Source: Haematococcus lacustris (lineage: Eukaryota > Chlorophyta > Chlorophyceae > Chlamydomonadales > Haematococcaceae). From it: a stretch of DNA of 64,000 nucleotides. Location: positions 211,325 through 275,324 of the forward strand of contig JASKMD010000036.1 of NCBI GenBank assembly GCA_030144725.1, written 5' to 3'. The notes beneath the pieces were generated by a model. That model was given only the letters and a program-made list of their open reading frames with translations. It was not told the origin of the DNA and searched no databases. A program made the translations under genes and the position numbers. Positions 1 to 10,990 of this stretch are shown piece after piece; within the stretch, counting starts at the first letter, position 1; each line of letters begins with the position of its first letter.

Positions 1-98
1 TTACAACGGCGCTGAGTCGGCCTTTCCTGGGGCTATCTGCAGTATGCCTCCCGGGAAGAAATGACGTAGGCGACTTCCGGCCTTAATCGGCGCGAGTG
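1..98. mobile_element. Right terminus of a CACTC-ended DNA transposon (partial)
   Basis: LINE copies A and B align up to the codons for MPKHDL near the end of the RT-PHD part. A then departs from B exactly where, on the minus strand, the sequence reads CACTCGCGCCGATTAAGG. This start resembles the termini of four other elements in this window, and its AAGGCCG stretch also occurs in the terminus at 9845. The two bases outside the break, AG at 99-100, would be one copy of a 2-bp target duplication; the other copy lies left of the window. Only one end is visible, so the call rests on the homology break and the CACTC motif. Confidence 0.5.
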
Positions 99-3000
99 AG
101 GTCGTGTTTGGGCATGATGGGCCCCCCCGTGCTGAAGCTCATCGCAGGGGTGGTCATGTCGGGGTGCAGTTGGAGGAAGGTTTCGCATTTGCCCGTCCCG
201 ACGATGTCCGTCTGCGGGTTGATGGGGTATGTGTGGAAGGTGGCCTTCGAGTGTAGGTTGGTGCACCGGGGTAGCCAGGTGTGCGGGTCCGGCAGTCCCT
301 GCCGGGTGTGGCTTGGTAGTTTCGTATCAGGCCGCGCGTATCTAGCTTCTTGTATCCTCTTATTCTCCTCTTCATAGTCACTGCGTCGCGCCAGGTAGTC
401 CAGGTGTGCCGTGATGAGAGGTGCCGGTTCGAGGGTGGGGCGCCAGTGAACTCGTATAAGGTCCGAGTGCGCTGACAGACGCATAGTCGTTTTGAACTCG
501 TTGCTGCCAAACTTGCATATTGGGCACAGCCAGTGGCTTGGTTCCTTGTGTCCCGACAGGAGGGCTTCCTCAAGGCAGGCTGGGTGGTAGGCCCTCTTGC
601 AGTTGTGGCACATTGGGCCGTCTCCCCTTGGTAGCCAGCATAGCTCACATGTGCATACGTCTTTAGCGTCTTCCCTGCTGATGGGTTCTATGTGTGTGGG
701 TGTATAGCCTTCTTCTGCACATAGTGGTAATGCCCATTTATCTATGATTGTGGGCTTCCAATGCACCTTGTAGTAGCTTTCTTTGTTGATGCCGTCCCAT
801 TGCCATCCATCTATGCTGGTGATGGCCTCTTGGTGGCCGTACATGGCCCCTAGTATGCTGCCTAGGTCCTTGGGTTTACAACGGCAGGCTTTATCCACCT
901 TCCAGCTGGAGAGCCCTGGAAGGTCAAGGCCAACTGTGTGCACTATATCCTTCGGGATAGTCTGGATCTGTCTGCCCTCAGTGTTCCGTTTCGTGCCCGC
1001 CTTGGGTCGGGCGGGTTTCGTTGGGGGCGATTGGGTTTCCCTGTTCTCTCGCCTTAGCAGCCGGGAGCTACTCTTGATGGCCTCCTGGGCTGCGGGTGGT
1101 TGTGTTGCATGTTCGGTCACGTGCGTCGCTTCGGTCGGTGTGGGCTTCTTGGCAGTCACGTACGCCCTAATATCAGCGTAGCGGTGTTTTGTGTCTTCCT
1201 CGACGTCGGTTGGTGCAAGCTCCGTCAGACCCGCGGCCCATGGTTTAATTAGTCTTTGCGCAGCGGGCAGGTCTAGGGTGGTGTCTCGTTTGGCTGCGAT
1301 GTCTTTCGCTTCTGTTGTGGTTGGGCATCTGTCCTGGGTCGCCATGGTCGTTAGTCTGTTGAGGGCGATATAGTGCTTTTGTTGGACTTTGTTGTGGAAG
1401 CGTTCTTTAAGCATCTTTCCTGATATGATGTAGGTATGGCCAGCGATGGTGTGTTGGAGCTCTGTGGCATGTCGGATGCCCAAGCTTTTGAGGCACGTCA
1501 TGCAAGCACTAACTATGTCGAGTGGAAGGGGGCTGGTATTCTGTGTGATGAGTTGTCCAAGCAGTTTGGTTTCCTTAGGGTAGAGTTCTTGTCCTTCCTG
1601 GGTGGCAGTGAGCTGCGCCGTGGTGGCATGTAGGAGTTGTCTGGCTCGTAGGGTGTGTCGCAGCATAATGAGCATGCGGTGTCCATGCTTGGCAGCTTGA
1701 GCGTAGAGCCAAGTGATCTGTTTGTGTAGCATGCATCTGGTTATGTGGGCATGTGTGGTGTCTGTGGACTGGAGGCTGTGTAGGAGGGCTGTAGTGTTTC
1801 TGGTATGGTACTCTTTGGCTGTTGAGCTGATGCCAAGGCCGAGCTTGTCGATGTCCTCCCTGACAACGGCATTGGGTGTGCCTAGTGGGAGTCTGAGTTT
1901 TTTCTTAATACATTGATTAATTGCTCTGTCGTAGAGGTCTAGGTCTCCCGGTGTGCATGGGGCTACGCAGAAGCTATAGGCCAGACTGGGGATGATGGCT
2001 GTCTTGATGATGTGGATGGCTTGTCTGGCGCTAGCGAATGAGCGTCGTAGTCTTTCTAGCTTCTGTCTGAGTTGTGTCATCATGGCTATGTGTTGTGGTT
2101 TCCAGTTGAGCGTCATGGTAAGTAAGACACCAAGGTAAGTGAAGGGGGAGGTCGGTTTGAGGTAGGCGACAGGTTTCCCTTGTAGCGTTACGGCTTGCAG
2201 TTCTCTACGGGCTTGCTTTTCCGCTTCTGCCATGGTGCTGCATCTGCCGGATTGGTGCGCTTTGTGGAGCGCCGCTGTGGCGAGGGTTTTGCTGTGGGAT
2301 ACGATTAGGTGGCCCCAATCCGAGTAGGCGGAGAGCTTGTCTGCCTGACAGCGTAGGTTGCTGATCGAGTTGCATAGGATAGCGATGTCATCGGCGTAGT
2401 CGATGCTGCCGATTGTAAATCGCCCGGCGCTGTCGGTTGTGTCGGATGTAAATTTGTACCCCCTCGCTCCTACTTGGAGCCAGCGCAGTAAGGGTTCAAT
2501 GTAGATGAGGAACAGGAAGGGTGAGAGAGAGTCGCCCTGGATGGTGCCCCGGTCCACGGGTACCGGGTCGGTGGGGCCGTAGGGAGTTCTGAAGCGCGTT
2601 GTAGCGCCCGTGTACAGGTCCTTCACCGCGTCTGTGGCGTCGGTGGGAAAGCCAAGGTCGTGCATGATCCATAGCAGTTTGTCTTGGCAGGTGGTGTTGA
2701 AGGCGCTAGTGAAGTCGACCAGTAGCGCATAGATGTCTACTTTGGCTAGCTTGGCGTCTTCAAGGGCCATGACCAGCATTTGGAGCTGTTGTGTGGTGTC
2801 CCTGTGGGAGCGGAAGCCTGCTTGGCAGTTACTTAACATCCCGTTAGCCTCAGCATACTCGTACAACGCCTTGGTTATGAGGCTGGTCCAGAGTTTGTAG
2901 ATGGTATTGGCCAGCCCAACAGGTCTGTAGGCGTTGAGGTCTGTTTCTTGGCCCTTGTCCTTGTAGAGCAGGCAGGTGTCACTGGTTTTCCATGTTGTGG

Positions 3001-5701
3001 GTGTGCAGCCAGTGGCCCACATGATGATGAACAGTTGGTGTATGGTGTCCCTCATCTCCCATGGCAGCATCTTGATGATCTCGTTTTCAATGCCGTCTGG
3101 GCCAGGCGCTTTGCCCCCTGATAGTCTGCTGATGCATTCTTGAAATCCCGCTTTGTCCATGATGGCTGTGTGCATCCAGTGTACGTTTTGGCAGGTGTGC
3201 AACGTGAAGGGGTCCACGGCTTTGGGGCGGGTCCAGGGATAGTTTCTGGTTTGTGTGTTTGTGTAATGGCCTGTTTTGGGGGTCGGCGGCATGAGCTTTT
3301 GTCTGTAAGCGGCGGTGATAATCCGGTTGAGGTCGGCCGGGGCGGTGCATATGGTTTTGGTATCAGGGTCAGCTAGCGCCTGCAGGCCTTTGTGGTCGGT
3401 GCGAGAAGGGCGTAGTATGAATTTGTTGGCTTTTTTGGGTTGGGTGCTGATGAGGTGTTGCATTCTGAGACGCGCCTGTGCAATGGCCAGTGCGGAGTCG
3501 TCGTCATCTAGCTTGTGGATTTGATCGCGGTAGGAGTTGGTCAGCTGGGCGAGCGCGGCTTGCACGTGATTTTCGGTTGTACCGTCGCCCTGGCGTGCTT
3601 GCACCGCCTCCCTTACCTCCGCGTTGATCGTGTCTGTCTCTGGGAGTAGGTCGTCGATAGACGGGTGGACGCTGTTTTGTTTGTATAACATTCTAGCCTT
3701 CCGGCTGAGTTCTCTGGTGGTTTTGAGCTTTTTCCCTAGTGCCTGTCTGATCTTGCACATGCTCCTGCGTTGGTAATGCTGGCCTCCTCTGGTCAACGTC
3801 TTGGTGTTGCATGTCTGCATGGCAGTTCCCCTGCAGGTTTCCAGGAGCGTTGTGAGCATGGTGGCTGCGGTGTCGACAGCTTCTCTAGCCGGTAGGCCTG
3901 CCACTAGTGTCAAGCGTTGTGGTTGTTGTGGGTTGGCCTTGTCTAGTGTGGTCAGGAAGTGGGTAGCATCTGTGTACATGGGAGCTAGGTATGCTGTCAG
4001 TTGTGCATGCAGTTGTGGAGCGCCTGAGCTGGGTTGTTGCACTCCAAGCCGGTATGCTTCCCTATCCTTGTTGGTGATTGGGGTGGTGAGAATGGTGTGG
4101 CTGTGTTTTAAGGGTTGATGTGTGGCTGCTAGATCTATGCCCAGTCTGGTAGTGGTGAGTGTGGCGGTGAGCGGTCTGTGGTCGCTGAGGTACGCGTTTG
4201 TGTCGACGTGCGTGCGATGCCTAGGGCCTTGTCTCGCGTCGCGCGTCAGGATGGCGTCGATGCGGCTGTTGCAGTGTGGTTGCTGGTAGGTCCAGGCCCG
4301 GTCGCCGGGGTCAGCTTCGGATAGGCGCAGCTCTGTGGCGAACTCCCTCATCATGTGGTCTTGTGGGTATTCAGTGTGTTCGGAGCGGTCCTCTGCCCTC
4401 ATCGTGGCGTTGATGTCTCCCGCCAGGATGAGTGAGCCGGGCAGGCGTCCAGTGGCTGTTCGTATGTGTTCTTGCATCTTTCTCCTTAATGGGATCGCGT
4501 CGTCGTTGTTCCCTGACGGCCAGTACGTGGCAACGAGTGTGAGTTCCTCGCTTTGCCGTTGGTGGAGGCTTAGGATGACGCATCGGGTATTTACATCCGC
4601 ATCTGTACACGGCGGCAGCATGGTGGCTTGCATCTGGATAGCTAGATCGTGTCTGATGCCAATGAGGACCTCACTATGGCCTTCGTGACGGTGGACGGTG
4701 TAGTTGGGCATAACCCTCTTCAGCCAGCCACAGCTAGGCTTGTTGCTCTTGGGTTGGGTCATAGTCTCAGTGAGGATCAAGATGTCCGGGCTATGTTTGT
4801 GCACCAGGTTTAGGACCTCGTTTCTAGATCTGCATAGGCCTCTGACATTGAAGGTTGTGAGGGTGATGTGTTGCCTGTTGTGGGTTGCTTGGGGCGGTTC
4901 GGTTGGGGGGTTATTGTGTTGGCTCGTGCAAGAGTCATTGTCCGGCGTGGTTTGTGGTGTCTCGGCTATGGTGGGGTTGAGCCTTGTGGAGTGGGCTCCG
5001 GTAGTGGGTTTGCGGAGGTATTGGGACATGAGGGTTTGTGTGTGCGTGTCGTTGCGTTGTGCCTTGGTGGCTCGTACCCGCTTAGCGGACGGGCCAATGT
5101 TGGTATCGACACGCGTGGTGGGTCGATTGGTACGCGGCGTACCTGAGGGGGCTGGCGGGCGGAGGGTAACAGTGGGAATGTCCCGGCGCTGTCGCGACCG
5201 GGCAGGTTCCTCGTGTGATGGAGTGTCCTCTACTGTAGTGCTGCGCTTGGTGTCTAGTGTAGGGTTCTTGTCGGCGTCCATGGTGGTCCCGGGCGGTGGG
5301 GCGAGTATCTCTCCTACCTCTATGTTGGTGAGATCAATCGTGTGATCTTGAAAGTGTGCTGTTAGTGCTGATGCGGTGGTGGCCTCCAGCGGGTCCGCTA
5401 TCCAGATCTCTCTCCTAACGAACCTTGTGTGTCTCACGTTGCCTGTGCAGATGGTGAGCATGTTCCCTTGGAGGCGTCCCCAGTCGTTAGGTGTGGAGAG
5501 TGGTTTGGGCACACGGTTGAGTGAGTCCAGCTGGTACCAGCCTTGTTGTGTGTGTTTAATGACAGTTGCATGGTGGTGTGATAGCAAGATAACAGCATCG
5601 GTGTGTGTCGCCCCCGTGCTTGCAATTGCTGTAGTGATCACCTCAGGTGTGATACTGTGGGTTGGTAGGTAGGTTGTTGCTGGGTGCAGGTATGTGCGCA
5701 T
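83..5701 (-). CDS. LINE polyprotein: AP endonuclease, reverse transcriptase, PHD finger
   Basis: The product would nick target DNA and reverse-transcribe its own RNA there (target-primed reverse transcription). From the Met at 5701, an N-terminal stretch has HHHATV and WYQLDSL, faintly like the His and Asp part of a papain-fold protease. The endonuclease (residues about 280-515) shows TFNVRGL, DILILTET, AGDINA, SRIDAIL and LSDHRPL. The RT (about 830-1270) has GGKAPGPDG, GFRSHR, GTIQGDSLSPFLF and catalytic YADD near residue 1099. A chromo-like segment (YYKVHWKP) is followed by a C4HC3-type PHD finger (about 1680-1740). The frame is open further upstream to 5905, but those codons are antisense to copy B, so the Met at 5701 is preferred. 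The last codons and the stop at 83-85 come from the inserted element, so the natural C-terminus is lost. Confidence 0.85.
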   Translation of the reverse strand: MRTYLHPATTYLPTHSITPEVITTAIASTGATHTDAVILLSHHHATVIKHTQQGWYQLDSLNRVPKPLSTPNDWGRLQGNMLTICTGNVRHTRFVRREIWIADPLEATTASALTAHFQDHTIDLTNIEVGEILAPPPGTTMDADKNPTLDTKRSTTVEDTPSHEEPARSRQRRDIPTVTLRPPAPSGTPRTNRPTTRVDTNIGPSAKRVRATKAQRNDTHTQTLMSQYLRKPTTGAHSTRLNPTIAETPQTTPDNDSCTSQHNNPPTEPPQATHNRQHITLTTFNVRGLCRSRNEVLNLVHKHSPDILILTETMTQPKSNKPSCGWLKRVMPNYTVHRHEGHSEVLIGIRHDLAIQMQATMLPPCTDADVNTRCVILSLHQRQSEELTLVATYWPSGNNDDAIPLRRKMQEHIRTATGRLPGSLILAGDINATMRAEDRSEHTEYPQDHMMREFATELRLSEADPGDRAWTYQQPHCNSRIDAILTRDARQGPRHRTHVDTNAYLSDHRPLTATLTTTRLGIDLAATHQPLKHSHTILTTPITNKDREAYRLGVQQPSSGAPQLHAQLTAYLAPMYTDATHFLTTLDKANPQQPQRLTLVAGLPAREAVDTAATMLTTLLETCRGTAMQTCNTKTLTRGGQHYQRRSMCKIRQALGKKLKTTRELSRKARMLYKQNSVHPSIDDLLPETDTINAEVREAVQARQGDGTTENHVQAALAQLTNSYRDQIHKLDDDDSALAIAQARLRMQHLISTQPKKANKFILRPSRTDHKGLQALADPDTKTICTAPADLNRIITAAYRQKLMPPTPKTGHYTNTQTRNYPWTRPKAVDPFTLHTCQNVHWMHTAIMDKAGFQECISRLSGGKAPGPDGIENEIIKMLPWEMRDTIHQLFIIMWATGCTPTTWKTSDTCLLYKDKGQETDLNAYRPVGLANTIYKLWTSLITKALYEYAEANGMLSNCQAGFRSHRDTTQQLQMLVMALEDAKLAKVDIYALLVDFTSAFNTTCQDKLLWIMHDLGFPTDATDAVKDLYTGATTRFRTPYGPTDPVPVDRGTIQGDSLSPFLFLIYIEPLLRWLQVGARGYKFTSDTTDSAGRFTIGSIDYADDIAILCNSISNLRCQADKLSAYSDWGHLIVSHSKTLATAALHKAHQSGRCSTMAEAEKQARRELQAVTLQGKPVAYLKPTSPFTYLGVLLTMTLNWKPQHIAMMTQLRQKLERLRRSFASARQAIHIIKTAIIPSLAYSFCVAPCTPGDLDLYDRAINQCIKKKLRLPLGTPNAVVREDIDKLGLGISSTAKEYHTRNTTALLHSLQSTDTTHAHITRCMLHKQITWLYAQAAKHGHRMLIMLRHTLRARQLLHATTAQLTATQEGQELYPKETKLLGQLITQNTSPLPLDIVSACMTCLKSLGIRHATELQHTIAGHTYIISGKMLKERFHNKVQQKHYIALNRLTTMATQDRCPTTTEAKDIAAKRDTTLDLPAAQRLIKPWAAGLTELAPTDVEEDTKHRYADIRAYVTAKKPTPTEATHVTEHATQPPAAQEAIKSSSRLLRRENRETQSPPTKPARPKAGTKRNTEGRQIQTIPKDIVHTVGLDLPGLSSWKVDKACRCKPKDLGSILGAMYGHQEAITSIDGWQWDGINKESYYKVHWKPTIIDKWALPLCAEEGYTPTHIEPISREDAKDVCTCELCWLPRGDGPMCHNCKRAYHPACLEEALLSGHKEPSHWLCPICKFGSNEFKTTMRLSAHSDLIRVHWRPTLEPAPLITAHLDYLARRSDYEEENKRIQEARYARPDTKLPSHTRQGLPDPHTWLPRCTNLHSKATFHTYPINPQTDIVGTGKCETFLQLHPDMTTPAMSFSTGGPIMPKHDLTRAD

Positions 5702-5732
5702 CTCATGGTGTTGGCGGTGTAGGTAGTGGTTC
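99..5732 (-). mobile_element. Dualen/RandI-like non-LTR retrotransposon, copy A (interrupted)
   Basis: This is a minus-strand LINE copy carrying AP-type endonuclease, reverse transcriptase and a PHD finger in one frame. Its RNase H and restriction-like nuclease part, seen in copy B, would lie beyond the interruption at position 98. Its 5' end abuts the 5' end of copy B at about 5730, head to head with no spacer, and it may be 5'-truncated there. The copy is well preserved, with about 1870 codons free of stops. Confidence 0.85.
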
Positions 5733-8700
5733 AGGACACACACGCATATCTTAGTGACCACAGGCCACTCACCGCCACACTGAGTACAGCCCGACTGGGC
5801 ATAGACCTGGCAGCCCCACAACAACCTCTGAAGCACAGCCACACCATCCTCACCACCCCCATTACTAACAAGGACAGGGAAGCCTACCGCCTGGCAGTGC
5901 AACAACCCAGCTCAAGCGCCCCACAATTGCATGCAGAGCTGGCAGCATACCTAGCTCCCATGTACACTGATGCTACCCACTTCCTAACCACACTCGACAA
6001 GGCCAACCCCCAAAAACAACAACGCCTAACGCTGGTGGCAGGCCTCCCAGCCAGGGCAGCTGTAGACACCGCAGCCACCATGCCTACAACCCTCCTACAA
6101 GCCTGCAGGGCGACAGCTATAAAGACATGCAACACCAAGACCCTAACCAGGGGAGGCCAACACTACCAACGCAGGACCATGTGCAGGATCAGACAAGCAC
6201 TAGGCAGAAAGCTCAAAACCACCAGAGAACTCAGCCGGAAGGCTAGAGTGTTTTTCAAGCAAAACAACATGCACCCAACCATCGATGAGCTTATCCCAAA
6301 GACAGACACGATCAACGCGGAGGTAAGGGAGGCGGTGCAAGCGCGCCAGGGCGATGATACAACCGAAAATCACGTGCAAGCCGCGCTCGCCCGGCTGACC
6401 AACTCGTACCGCGACCAAATTCACAAGCTAGACGACGACGACTCCGCACTCGCCATCGCACAAGCCCGTGTCAGAATGCAACAACTCATAAGCACCCAGC
6501 CTAAGAAAGCAAACAAATACATCCTACGCCCGTCCCGCACCGATCACAAAGGTCTACAGGCGCTAGCTGACCCCATCACCAACAGGATATGCACGGCCCC
6601 GGCCGACCTGAACCGGATAATTACCGATGCATACGGGAAAAAGTTGGCACCGCCGACACCCAAAACTGGCCACTACACAAACACGCGGACAAGAAACTAC
6701 CCGTGGGCTCGCGCCAAAGCAGACGACACCTTCACACTGCACGCCTGCCAAAACATACACTGGTTGCACACAGCCATCATGGACAAGGCAGGCTTCCAGG
6801 AATGCCTTAGTAGGCTGGCGGGGGGCAAAGCCCCAGGACCAGACGGCATTGAGAACGAGATCATCAAGATGCTGCCATGGGAGATGAGGGACACCATACA
6901 CCAGCTGTTCATCATCATGTGGGCTACAGGCTGCACACCAACCACGTGGAAAACAAGTGACACATGCCTGCTCTACAAGGACAAGGGGCCAGAAACGGAC
7001 CTTAACTCCTACAGGCCAGTGGGCCTAGCCAACACCGTTTACAAGCTGTGGACCAGCCTCATAACTAAGATACTCTCTGAGTATGCAGAAGCGAATGGGA
7101 TGCTCAGCAAGAATCAAGCAGGGTTCCGCTCCCATAGGAACACCACACAGCAGCTTCAGATGCTTGTCATGGCCCTGGAGGACGCTAAGCTGGCTAAAGC
7201 AGATATCTACGCGCTCCTGGTGGACTTTACCAGTGCGTTCAACACCACCTGCCAGGACAAACTACTATGGATCATGCACGACCTTGGCTTCCCCACGGAC
7301 GCTACTGACGCGGTGAAGGACCTATACACGGGCGCTACAACGCGCTTCAGAACTCCCTACGGCCCCACCGACCCGGTACCAGTGGACCGGGGCACCATCC
7401 AAGGCGACTCACTCTCGCCCTTTCTGTTCCTCATCTACATTGAACCCCTTCTGCGCTGGCTGCAGGTGGGCGCGAGGGGCTTTAAATTCAAATCAGCGTC
7501 GGCTGACAGCGGAGAGCGCGCCATCGTCAGCAGCATCGACTATGCCGACGACATAGCAATCCTCTGCAACACTCTCCGTAACCTCCGTTGCCAAGCGGAC
7601 AAACTCTCAGCCTTCTCGGACTGGGGTCACCTCATCATCTCACACAGTAAAACCCTAGCAACCGCGGCGCTTCATCACTCGGTCGAAACTGGCATGTACA
7701 GCAACGCGGCCGAAGCGGATAAGCGGGCCCGCCAACAACTCCAAACTGTAAGCCTACAAGGGAAACCCGTCACATACCACCGCCCGACCTCACCCTTCAC
7801 CTACCTGGGGGTGCTCATCACCATGACGTTGGACTGGAAACCACAACACACCGCTATGATTAACTAGCTACGCCAAAAACTGGAGAGACTCAGACGCTCC
7901 TTTGCCAGCGCTAGACAGGCCATACACATCATCCGCACGGCCATCATACCCAGCCTAGCCTACAGCTTCTGCGCCGTGCCCTGCACCCCAGGGGACCTTG
8001 AGCTGTATGACAGGTCCATCAATCAATGCGTTAAGCTTAAACTCAGACTCCCCCTGGGAACGCCCAACGCCATAGTCAGAGAAGACGCCGGGAAACTAGG
8101 CATGGGCATCAATTCCACAGCCCAGGAATATCACGCTCGCAACACAACAGCCCTCACACACAGCCTCCAGTCCACAGATGTGACGCACGCCCACATCTCG
8201 AGGAGCATGTTACACAAACAAATCACATGGCTCAATACCCAGGCCAACACTCAAGGACACCGCATGCTCACCCTCCTTCACCATACCCTCAGGGCACGGC
8301 AACTAATCTACACCTCCCTAGCCGGGCTGACAGCCACGGAAGGGGGACTACCCCTCTACCCCGAGGAATGCCACACACTCGGCCGCCTCATCACGCAAGC
8401 CACACACTCGGCCGCCTCATCTGAGCTCAGCTGCGAGGGCAACACACACATCATCACGGGTAGCATGCTCACATCGAAGTACGGAAAAAAGGTCAAGCAG
8501 AAACACATTATCGCCCTCAACAAACTTGCGGCCATGGCGGCCCAACCCTCATGCCCGGACGCGACCGCAACGCGCACCATCAGGGATAGCCGCAACACAG
8601 CACTCAACCTACCGCCCGAACAACGCAAAATCACACCCTGGGCCGCGGGTCTCACGGAACTTGCGCCCACTCCCGCCGTGCCAGACACCAGAAACCGCTA

Positions 8701-9856
8701 TATGGACATGAAAGCGTATGCGGCCATGCACGCTACACAACCGGAAACGCCGGGGCGGGCAGCAGTGGCGCCCGCAGCCCACGACGCCATTAGGGTGAGC
8801 TCACGGCTGCTGAAACGAGAGCAACGAGCAACATCCTCGCACCCAACGGAGCCCACTCGGCCCAAAGCGGGCACCAAACGGCACAAGGACGGCAGACATG
8901 TCCACACAATCCCGGCTGACATCGTGCGAATACCAGGCCTTGACCTCCCGGGGCTCTCAAGCTGGAAGGTGGACAAAGCCTGCCGGTGCAAACTCACGGA
9001 CCTAGGGCGCACACTAGGAGCCATGTACGACCACCAAGAGGTCATCACCAACATAGACGGGTGGCAATGGGACGGCATCAATAAGGAAAGCTACTACAAG
9101 GTGCACTGGAAACCTACAGTCATAGAAAGGTGGGCATTACACCTATGCGCTAAAGAAGGCTACACACCCACACACATAGAGACCATCAGTAGGGACGAGG
9201 CTAAGGACGTATGCACATGTGAGCTATGCTGGCTACCAAGAGGAGACAGCCCAATGTGCCACAACTGCAAGAGGGCCTACCACCCAGCCTGCCTTGAGAA
9301 AGCCCTCTTGTCTGGACATAAGGAACCAGGCTACTGGCTGTGCCCGATATGCAAATTTGGCAGCAACAACTTTAAGACTACCATGCGTCAGTCAGCGCAC
9401 TCGGACCTCATACGAGTACACTGGCGCCCCACCCTTGAACCGGCGCCGCTCATCACGGCACACCTGGACTACACGGCTAAGCGCAACGTCTACGACGAGG
9501 AAAATAGGCTGATACAAGAAGCCAGACATGCGAGGCCTGACGCGAACCTGCCGGACCACACCCGGCAGGGATTACCGGACCCGCACACCTGGCTACCCCG
9601 GTGCACCAACCTGCACTCGAAGGCCATCTTCCACACGTACCCCATCAACCCGCAGACGGACATCGTCGGGACGGGCAAATGCGAAACCTTCCTCCAACTG
9701 CACCCGCACATGACCATCCCCGCGATGAGCCTCAGCACGGGGGAGCCCATCATGCCAAAGCACGACCTAGTGCAACACGTGACGGTCCACGACGAGTCGG
9801 GCCGCACAGCAGGTCTTCTGACAAAACAACAACACCAACACCTACACTCAGGATAA
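5733..9856 (+). pseudogene. LINE copy B, first part: endonuclease end, RT, PHD finger
   Basis: This region parallels copy A from LSDHRPL onward. It shows RT motifs GGKAPGPDG, GTIQGDSLSPF and YADD (YADD at 7541-7552), the chromo-like YYKVHWKP segment, and a PHD finger coded at about 9205-9355. One in-frame TAG at 7865-7867 splits it; copy A has a Gln codon (CAA) at the aligned place. Both halves are in the same frame, so this is a point lesion and not a frameshift. There is no ATG at the 5' end, as expected of a 5'-truncated insertion. The frame closes at 9854-9856 only because the inserted element at 9845 supplies a TAA. Confidence 0.8.
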
Positions 9857-9862
9857 ATAAGG
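9845..9862 (+). repeat. Left terminal inverted repeat of the 1.16-kb element
   Basis: Pairs with 10991-11008 over 17 of 18 bases; the mismatch is the outermost base. Similarity may continue weakly inward through GC-rich bases. Confidence 0.85.
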
Positions 9863-10021
9863 CCGACGCGTCAGTCTTTTTTGCATCGGATGGACAATCC
9901 GCTCCGATAGAACGATAGAACAGTGAGTTTAAGAGGGACCTCGCTCTGGAACGAAGTCCTAACTCACAGCGGTTGCGGAGATATAACGATCCGCGCGCGA
10001 GGTACCCCCCCCCTCCATGTT

Positions 10022-10856
10022 CGGCTGCGCAGCAAGGGTATAAAGTGCAACGTTGCTGCGCAGCAAGGGTATAAAGTGCAACGTTGCTGCGCAGCAACGG
10101 TATAAGTGCCTCGCTGCTGCGCAGCAAAACCAGGCCCTTGCTGCGCAACAACTAAGCTAACCCTTGCTGCGCAGCAAAACCAGGCCCTTGCTGCGCAGCA
10201 ACAAAGCTAACACTTGTTGCGCAACAATACCAGGCCCTTGCTGCGCAGCAACCCTAGGCACTTGCTGCGCAACAACTAAGCTAACCCTTGCTGCGCAACA
10301 ACACAAGGTCCTTGCTGCGCAACAACAAAGCTAGCCCTTGCTGCGCAACAAGTTTATGCCCTTGCTGCGCAACATCTAAGCCAACTGTTGCTGCGCAGCA
10401 ACGTCAGGCCCTTGCTGCGCAACAACATAAGGCTCTTGCTGCACAACAAAAAAGCTAGTCCTTGCTGCGCAACAACATAGGGCCTTGCTGCGCAACAGCA
10501 TTAGGCCCTTGCTGCGCAACATCACCAGGCCATTGCTGCGCAACAACATTAGGCCCAACAGCAGCAAGGGATGTTAGGTTGCTGCGCAGCAAGGGTGTAA
10601 CGTTGCTGCGCAGCAACGGTAAAAAGTGCAAGTTTGCTGCGCAGCAAGATGTGTAACGTTGCTGCGCAGCAAGGGGTGTTAGGTTGCTGCGCAGCAAGGG
10701 TGTAACGTTGCTGCGCAGCAAGGGTAAAAAGTGCAAGGTTGCTGCGCAGCTAGATGTGTAACGTTGCTGCGCAGCAAGGGGTGTCACGTTGCTGCGCAGC
10801 ATTAGGTGTCACGTTGCTGCGCAGCGACGGATGTAACGTTGCTGCGCAGCAAGCGA
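10022..10856. repeat. Array of about 32 palindromic repeats (TTGCTGCGCAGCAA)
   Basis: The core is the perfect 14-bp palindrome TTGCTGCGCAGCAA or its variant with CAACAA on the right. It recurs every 25-30 bp with short variable spacers. Spacers in the left two thirds resemble CAAAGCTAACCC or CCAGGCCC; those from about 10570 on resemble GGGTGTAACG. I counted about 32 cores by eye. The array fills the interior of the inserted element and is absent from the LINE. It may act as subterminal protein-binding sites, as short repeats do in CACTA elements; that role is inferred. Confidence 0.85.
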
Positions 10857-10990
10857 TGCACTTTTCAGGACACTTTTTGTCGGGCCTTTTTCGTCGCGAT
10901 GGTAGCGAGTTACAACGTAAGATTTGTACCGTTCGAACGGACTAAATGCAAGCTATCCAATGAGCTATGGTCGATCCCATCGCGACCGGT

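Noticed and set aside
5702..5905. The upstream 68 codons of the LINE A frame as coding
   Set aside because: Beyond the junction at about 5730 they are the antisense of LINE B; the frame is open by chance.
10022..10856. CRISPR-like array of spaced palindromes
   Set aside because: Spacers are short, repetitive and not unique. The array lies inside a small eukaryotic DNA transposon with clear ends, and no cas gene is present.
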